In this document: positions 57,241 to 64,000 of the stretch, in pieces
Layout: each line of letters starts with the position of its first letter
How positions within the stretch are numbered: position 1 is the first letter of the stretch
Assembly: GCA_025403435.1 (NCBI GenBank)
Contig: CM046345.1
Span: 17,912,809 to 17,976,808, forward strand
From: Artocarpus heterophyllus
Taxonomy: Eukaryota; Streptophyta; Magnoliopsida; Rosales; Moraceae
DNA: 64,000 nucleotides
Reading direction: 5' to 3'
Translations under genes and position numbers: made by a program
The notes under the pieces: generated by a model
Databases searched by the model: none
What the model was told of the DNA's origin: nothing
The model's input: the letters and a program-made list of their open reading frames with translations, nothing else

Positions 57241-58837
57241 ATAAATTAAATTGACTTATTGTTATTGATGTTCACCTTCTACCACCAACAATGTGTTCTC
57301 CAATGGTTGTTTAATCCCTTGAATAAGGATGTTCTTGATCTCTTGAAGTGAAAAATTATCATCATGTCATATTGAAGAAATTATTGGTCGAAATAATACT
57401 ATTAGTGCGGTAATGTATTTGCTAATGGCACAAGACCTCACACGAGAATCTTTGCTATTATACTAGCAAGATATAGTTCTCAAAGACATAGAAAAAAATG
57501 TTAAATAAGTATTTTTTTTTCATTGTGAAACACTTGATATGGATATTAAAATTGATTGGATGAATATATTTCATTCCATATAAAAGCATGATTACACACA
57601 TGCTACTTGTTTACATATGATGGTACTACTATATCTTGGCAATGTATAAGGCAAACTATTGTCTTTGTATCTTTGAATAATGTTGAAATGTTGGCAATTT
57701 ATGAGATAATCATCTTATGTGCATTATATTGTTGAGATTTTTACTCCAATATATCCAAGCAATATGTGAACTTTTATTTAGCAAAGGAAGTCCGATGGCT
57801 TTATACGGAGAGAATGTAACATTTATCACCCAAGTTAAGGAGACATTACGTTTCCTAACAGTTCTCTTTCATGCATGAGCTCCTAAAAGACGTTGTTCAT
57901 CGAATTTGTTCAAGTGACTACTTGGGAAATTCATATAGAGATACTTCCTACAACTACATTTGAAAAATTACTATGCAAGATTAGTGTGAATCGGCTCAAA
58001 GATCTTTGCATATGATTTTGGTAAAGAAGAAATGTTGACATGAGGGGGAGGTTATTGAGTACTGTACTCTTTTTTCCTTTGCATATATTTTGTCCCATTG
58101 GGTTTTCCTAATAAGGTTTTTAACGAAGCAATTCTAAGCCAAATCTTAAGAGAATAATTTATGCTTTTTTCCTTCATTAACACTACAACAAATTTAAGAT
58201 TATACGACCTTTATTTAACGACCGTTTCTCAAAAACCGTAGTAATAAGGAAAAAAAAACACGGTGAGTTATGCCCGCGAAGATGAAAACCGTCATGGTAT
58301 TGGCGGGAGCTACCATGACGGTTTTTTAAAAAACCGTCATGTAAGATTAAATCTTTCACGATAGTTTTTATAAAAACAGTCATGGAAGGTTTTAAAATAA
58401 AACCATAGTGGAAGGTTTTAAAATCTTTAGAAAATTTAATCTTTAAAAAATTTAATCTTTCACGATAGTTTTTATAAAAACCATCATGGAAGGTTTGGAT
58501 GTTTGAAATTTTTAGTATCGTGCCTAATTTAACCTTTCACGATGTTTTTTACAAAAACCATCATGGAAGGTTCTGCATGTTTTAAATTTTTAGTAGCTCG
58601 CCAAAATTTAATCTTTCACGAAGATTAAATTTGAGCGGGAAACTAAAAATTTCAAACATACGAACCTTTTACGATGGTTTTTATAAAAACCATCGTGAAA
58701 GGTTAAATTTGAAAACATACCAAAAATTTCAAACATGAGAACCTTCCACGATGGTTTTTGTAAAAACCGTCATGAAATGGACCGTCGTGGAAGCCCTTCC
58801 ACGACAGTTTTTAAAAAAACTGTCGTGAAAGGCCTTC

Positions 58838-61751
58838 TATAACACCCACCTATTTTTATGTAATGGATCATGATAAAGTTAGTAACGACGTTAAGGAAAT
58901 TTTATTAATAATTTATATGATATGTTATGATTTATGATTATAATGTTACTAACTTTTATTTCAAGTTCTATGACAGGTGACGACCGCATGGAATCAATGT
59001 GTTCAAGTGTTCATGTTCATTTTAATGTATGTTTAATTATGATGTAATGATGACTTAAATGTTTTAATGTATGGCATATAAAGACAGTTTGGCAGGCCGA
59101 AAAGGCTGCCAAAGATTGGCAGGCCGATGAGAACCGTCGGTAGGCTGAACTTGGTGGAACCGGCAGGCCGAAGACAGTTGACGAGCAGTCAGTAGAAATC
59201 TCTCCAAATTTATGGCTGAAATAATTACTTTAATTGGGTGATTAATTGGCATAATAATGGAATAATTTTGTCAATTAGGAATAAAAGGTTTGACTTCGCA
59301 TTGATTTGTATTATTTTGAATGGTTTCTTATTTTTAGAGGGCAAAAATATGGCAAGTGAGACTAATAGTTTTGACTTTCTCTCCTTGCTCTCCTTCCTCC
59401 ACGCCAATTAGCCATAAATTAGTCAGAAAATTCTGACTTAATGGAGGGTATTGAATTTTCATCAGTTATGCCCATTATGTTAAAAAATTTTAACGTTCTT
59501 TTTCCATTTTTCTCTCATCCTCTCACGCCTTCTCTTTCTCAATTTCTGAGACATTTTCTCCTTCATCTCTTCTTCTTCTCTTCTCCACGAATTTCATCCT
59601 TCTTTCTCTCAAAAATTGTCTGCAAATATTGAAAGAAAAAGTTATATTTCGTTGGTTGAATTCAAGAATTTTGAGAAGAAAATTGTTCAGGTAAGAATTC
59701 ATTTCTTTTGGCGTTTCTGAAAAGAATTTCTCATCCTCAATTCGTCTACAATTTCTTTCTCTAGGTATTGTATTTTGTTATGAATTTTTTATATGTTATG
59801 CATGTATGTGTTATGTGATATTTCTTCAAGTTTCATGTCATTTTGATGTTTTTATGATGAAATATGAAATTTTCTATCCTCTACCGTTCACAGTAAAATA
59901 TTACTGTTTGACTATGATGTATGAAAAAGTATTTTTCTTTTTTTTTTTTATTTTAAGGGGTAAATATGTTTTGTTTTTCATGAAAGTTGATAAGAATGTT
60001 CATGTATATGTTATGATATAGATTGCAAAGTTTGGTAATATTTTGATGAATGTATTCTATATTATGAAATTTTTATGAGAATAGGTCAAGAAAACTGTTT
60101 TAACAATATTATTTTGGATCTTCATTTTATGAAATGTTTTATATGTTTAAGTGATTTTATTGACTATGAAATCATTTTATGATATTAAACTGTATGATAA
60201 TAAGATGTTTGTATGAATTTAAAATTAAAATTATATGTATTTTAATTGTTAGAAAATGTTATCAAAAGATTTTCATGTTTGTAATGTATGAGATGTTTTG
60301 ATGCTAATACTTAAGGAAATATGTTATGAATTATGTTTGTATTAAGATGAATTTATATGTGATGATATATGAATGGAGGTTTTATGATAAGTGTTAATTT
60401 TATTATATTTTTAATGAATAAATGGCATGAACACACAAAGGAACGAGCACTTCGAGACCGCGGCGTCGTCACTAAATCGTATTAAGGTTAAGTAAGCTAT
60501 TTGTTAAGGTAAGTACATTCTCACCTGCAACATGACACGTTTTATAAGGTTTGATGATGTGTTCACAATGATATTCATTATGATTTCATGGTTATTTTCC
60601 TTAAAAGATTTCTTATGAAAGATTTTCATGATTTAAAGTTATGCATGTATGATGATGACATGTTTCAAGGCATGAAAATTATGTATATATATGCATCACC
60701 TAATAAGTGTTGCACACCAGTGTTATGCTATGACATGTTATGATGTCATGTTTGGTTTTGGATTAGCTACCATTCTCTTCTCATGACGGCGCGCCTATGA
60801 TGATGTTTTTGGTGCAACACTTGGGCCCTTAAGATAAAATAGAATAAGTTTTAATATGGTCAATGTAATGAAATTGTGCTTAAGGCACTTCTATGATATG
60901 ATGATGATAATGATGTATATGAAATGTTTTTATTGTGAGAATTATATGTACTTATTAAGCATTAGCTTAATCAAGTTTTATGTCATGTTGCAAATAAGGG
61001 TAAGAAAATCATGGAATAGGCGGAGGACATGGGAAGGCGTATGAGTATTACGCACGATGAATTGTAACCGGAAGAACACCAAGAAGAATGTTTTTATGTT
61101 TTAAATCAAGTCATATATTTGAACATTTTTTTTATGTTAAGTTTTAAGAATGCATGAACTATGGTTTTATATTTTATTTTATTTTATCATTTTAAAGCAT
61201 TTTAACCTTCCGCATTTTTATGAAAAGTTAAATCTATTTTACAAATTAAGTTTTCTCAAGGATTTTGGCTCGGTCGGCCTGCCGAACATCATTGCTCGGC
61301 CTACCGATGTTTGAAGGTTCGGCCTGCCAATCACATATTTGGCCTGCCGAACGATGACAAGTTTTAAAGTCAGATTTGCAAAGCCTCTACTGGCCTGCCG
61401 GTTAAGGAACTCCGGCCTGCCAAAGTCCCAAGTTCGGCCTGCCGAACTGTGGGAGCATGTAAATTTTTAAGTGATGTGTTGAGTAATGAGCTATGATGTG
61501 ATGTTTTTATAAGTTATGATTTTACAAGTTGGTATATCTATTATAAATGAATAAATTATGGTATGAAACAAATTATGCAATGTTATTTAAAAAAAAAAAA
61601 TTGTATGAATGGATCCTGGTTATGTATGTTTAACTCGTTTACAATTAAAAGTATCGTATAAGTTTTGTAATTATGTTTATGTTTCAAATTTAATAAGTAT
61701 GAATGTACGAATGTAACGACATCTGTGACGTCCGTAAAAGGGGGCGTTACA
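58838..61751 (+). mobile_element. Solo LTR of the chromovirus family (2914 bp)
   Basis: It aligns along its whole length with the LTRs at 21874 and 29701: start TATAACACCCACC, end GGGGCGTTACA, and shared landmarks GTGACAGGTGACGACCGC, AAGTACATTCTCACCTGC and CATGACGGCGCGCC. Perfect TSD CCTTC (58833-58837 and 61752-61756). No internal domain remains, so two LTRs recombined to leave one. It diverges clearly from the full-length copy, so it is older. Confidence 0.92.
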
Positions 61752-61939
61752 CCTTCCACGAGGGCCTTTCACGATGGTTTTTGTAAAAACCGTCGTGGAA
61801 GGCCTTTCACAATGGTTTCTTTTTTTAAACTATCATGGAAGACCTTTCACAACGGTTTTTTTAAAAATCATTGTGGAAGGAAATAGACCTTTTACGACGG
61901 TTTTTAAATGTTTCGCATGTTCAAAATTTTTAGTGTCCC

Positions 61940-62330
61940 GTCGAAATTTAATCCCGCACCAATGATATGGCCTTCCCTATTTATTCAAAATTTCTCTAAC
62001 TCAAACCCACTAACTCTCAAACCCCTCTCTCTCTAACTCCTCCCCCCATGACCTAGCCATCAACGAACCCAACCCCCACGGCATTCCACCCACTTTGACA
62101 TTCCTCTGTCACTCTCTCCATGACCCACCTAACAAACTCAATGCCATTCTCCACCGTTTATCCTCATCCCTTGACATTCTACCGACTCCACCATCATTTG
62201 ACTCGTCCTTTGCCGTTCCACCGAGTCCATCGCTGTTGGTAAATTTCAAACCATTACTTTTAGTTTTAGCGTTATTGTTAGTTCTAAACTTAGTATTATT
62301 TGGTTATTTTAGTGTTATTTAGCTTTAGTT
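61940..62330 (+). other. Exon-like, GC-richer segment inside the CACTA element
   Basis: After the subterminal repeats comes TATTTATTC (61978-61986), a C/T-rich leader, and a Pro/Ser/Leu-rich frame (62095-62322) with Pro-Thr-Pro-Pro-Ser-Phe-Asp. At about 62239 the composition switches to T-rich DNA right after TTG|GTAAAT, a plausible splice donor. It could be a captured host 5' exon or a remnant of the CACTA's own gene. The protein is not recognised. Confidence 0.35.
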
Positions 62331-62800
62331 TTAGTTTTAATAGTAGTTATATTAATTTGTTATTAGCCATTTAGTATGTGTTACTTGTATTTGGTGTTTG
62401 AATGAACTTTGAACAACATTTAGCATTTTGGTGTGAGAATAGGTTACTTTTTATGTGTTTGTTATGCCCACCACATGTTTGATGAAAAGCTTCTATGACT
62501 GTGTGTTTGTGTTTTAGTTAATTAATTTTATTTTCATTATTTTTGGTAATTATATTTATTTTTGTTTTTCTTTCTTTACCTCACATATGATAGCATGCAT
62601 GGACTTAGACACCAAAAATCCATCAATTATTGTGCAAACATGAAAAGAGTATATGACTTTACAATGTATATATATATATGATTTTGTAAAAATTTATAGT
62701 TCAATATAATTATGTGATTATGAAATTATGTCATTGTATTAATGGTGAAAACACGGGACCTTTTATCCCGTAGGAAACAAAAAATTTTGGTCATTTTTTT
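62331..62800. other. CACTA interior, T-rich, no gene seen
   Basis: Non-coding stretch between the exon-like segment and the right subterminal repeats. It contains a short TA microsatellite at about 62669-62680. Confidence 0.5.
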
Positions 62801-63309
62801 TAGCTTCAGACCAACTTTTTCACAATGGTTTTTAGTGAAACGGTTGTGAAACAAGAGCCTTACATGACAGTTTTCATAAAAACCATTGTGTAAGGCATAG
62901 CTTATACGATGGTTTTCCTAAAATCTATCGTGTAAGCTTAGCGTTTCATGATAGTTTTCCTAAAAACTGTTGTGTAATCTTAGCGTTTCGCGATAGTTTT
63001 TAGTGAAAACAGTCGTGGTAGCCTCGTCGTAAGATCCCATAACCCAACCAAAATAAGGAATCCACGACAGTAAAAACCGTCGTAAAAAGTCTCGTTAGTA
63101 CTACGACGGATGATTACACGACGGTTTAAAAAACGTCGTAAAAACATACCACGACAGCTTTTAAACCGTCGTGAAAACATACCACGACGGTTTTAAACTG
63201 CCGTGTAATCTACAATTTCTACTAGTGTAAGATTTTTTCCTACAGAGTTTTTCCTAGTATGGTTTTTAATGAGACATATATTCTTAAATGGTGAACATCT
63301 GAGGGGAAG

Positions 63310-63830
63310 TATTATGAATAAATTAGTTTAATAATGTGGATGTTCATGTCCCTAACACCCTTAAGAATTGCATCATTTCTACCTTAATGACCATTACTGT
63401 TGGTATTTTATAATCTTCATGACCTCCTAATTATTACACTATTAGTATTATTTTGTTGTTGCAACTCTTGAATTTTGGCTTTTTCCACTTTATGATCTTT
63501 GGCCTATATATATAGCCTTTGGGAGCTTGTATTTACACACAACATGAGATGGTGAATAATAAGATTGTTTCTCTCTATTTCTCCCGCGTCTTCCTATTTT
63601 ATGCTTTGTAGCTTATTTTTTGCATTTGTTTTATAACATCAAGATAACATTAGAGTTATTTAGATTTATGTTGGGATATTATTTATTTTCTTTATTGTTA
63701 AGGGTATATTGCATTTTAATTCTTTTGCGTTAGTTTTGTTTGATATATTTTTGTAGTTATAAGGAATTCTAATTCTCCTTTTTTTCCCTCTTTCTCTTCT
63801 TCTTTCTTTATTCTTTTGTATTAGGTAATC
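63310..63830 (+). repeat. Decayed LTR of the copia-1 family
   Basis: Starts TATTATGAATAAATTAG (compare TGTTGTGAATCAAG at 4314), just after a GAGGGGAAG polypurine remnant. TATA box TATATATATA at about 63505-63514, preceded by GGCC as in the 4314 LTR. The right border is uncertain. Confidence 0.6.
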
Positions 63831-64000
63831 TCACGTAGTATCACATTCGCAATTCTAGCAGAAATTTCGATTCATGACATTGGAAAAGAAGATTTGATTT
63901 CCGAACCTTCTTTTCTTTTTTTTTTTTTTTTTGACACATAATAGAACAATATGGTCGTGGAAATTCACAAAACCTTGTCGCCGTTCAATTGGTCTATGGA
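63831..64000 (+). other. Possible leader of a further copia copy
   Basis: TAGTATCACATT (63836-63847) resembles a degraded initiator-Met primer site (8 of 12 bases). A T run and an ATG at about 63951 (Met-Val-Val-Glu-Ile-His-Lys-Thr-Leu) follow. This would make the LTR at 63310 the left end of another element that continues past the window. Confidence 0.3.

Larger units (their letters stand above)
58181..63227. mobile_element. Non-autonomous CACTA transposon with palindromic subterminal repeats
   Basis: Ends CACTACAACAAATTT (58181) and, in reverse complement, CACTAGTAGAAATTG (63227), with a perfect 3-bp TSD TAA (58178-58180 and 63228-63230). Subterminal regions are packed with ACCGTCGTGGAAGG-type words in both orientations, many forming perfect hairpins such as the 28-bp palindrome at 58314-58341. 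Without the nested solo LTR (and its TSD copy) the element is about 2.1 kb. No transposase domain is visible, so it would depend on an enzyme supplied from elsewhere. Confidence 0.88.
57250..63830 (+). mobile_element. Second highly decayed copy of the copia-1 family (copy B), split by a CACTA element
   Basis: 57280-58020 aligns with copia-1 RT end and RNase H (GTTCTCC..ATGGTT..ATCCCTTGA; CTAATGGCACAAGACCTCAC; TTGTTTACATATGATGGTAC). The tail motif starts at 58060 and is interrupted at 58181. The interrupted motif resumes at 63231 and leads to GAGGGGAAG and an LTR at 63310. This gives an independent check on the exact CACTA borders. Confidence 0.72.

Overview
The window looks like plant nuclear DNA, probably a eudicot or other broad-leaved angiosperm, from a repeat-dense and gene-poor region. 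The evidence is nested long-terminal-repeat (LTR) retrotransposons of typical plant lineages, CACTA DNA transposons, MITE-like inverted-repeat elements, an F-box relic and GT-AG exon structures. I cannot name the species. I see no rRNA, tRNA, CRISPR or bacterial-type operon. All calls come from reading the sequence by eye; no searches were run.

Layout, left to right. 1-4724: the 3' part of a decayed Ty1/copia element ending in a 411-bp LTR. 6284-6828: a hAT-like MITE candidate. 8738-20000: a structurally complete Ty3/gypsy element of the Tat lineage on the minus strand. It has 730/729-bp LTRs, target-site duplication (TSD) ATAAC, gag-pol with a second archaeal-type RNase H, a 55-bp tandem array, and an antisense, apparently spliced extra gene with its own TATA box. 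20414-33003: a minus-strand solo LTR of a second gypsy family, split by a nearly intact Tekay/Del-type chromovirus at 21874-32694 (3-kb LTRs, TSD GAAAG, initiator-Met primer site).

33300-34151: a minus-strand LTR plus internal remnant, entered by a second copia element at 34152-43446. That copia has no matching TSD and is flanked by a duplicated stretch of about 175 bp. 43618-46282: a CACTA terminal fragment, then the 5' half of a third copia on the minus strand. 46431-47617: a broken F-box gene. 48041-49711: exons of an unrecognised host gene with frame damage. 51475-52365: remains of a different CACTA family containing a copia scrap.

53000-64000: AT-rich DNA with two strongly decayed copies of the first copia family. 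The second copy is split by a non-autonomous CACTA element (58181-63227, TSD TAA) rich in perfect palindromes. That CACTA is itself split by a solo LTR (58838-61751, TSD CCTTC) of the same family as the chromovirus at 21874. This gives insertion layers: copia, then CACTA, then chromovirus followed by LTR-LTR recombination.

No gene in the window looks like an undamaged host gene. The chromovirus is the least damaged element (about 20 substitutions seen between its 3-kb LTRs), but one in-frame stop and one deletion/frameshift in integrase make this copy defective by itself. The most interesting items are the antisense Tat gene, GC-rich CGGCAGGCCGAA-type motif clusters in otherwise AT-rich LTRs of more than one family, and the recombinant-looking copia at 34152-43446.
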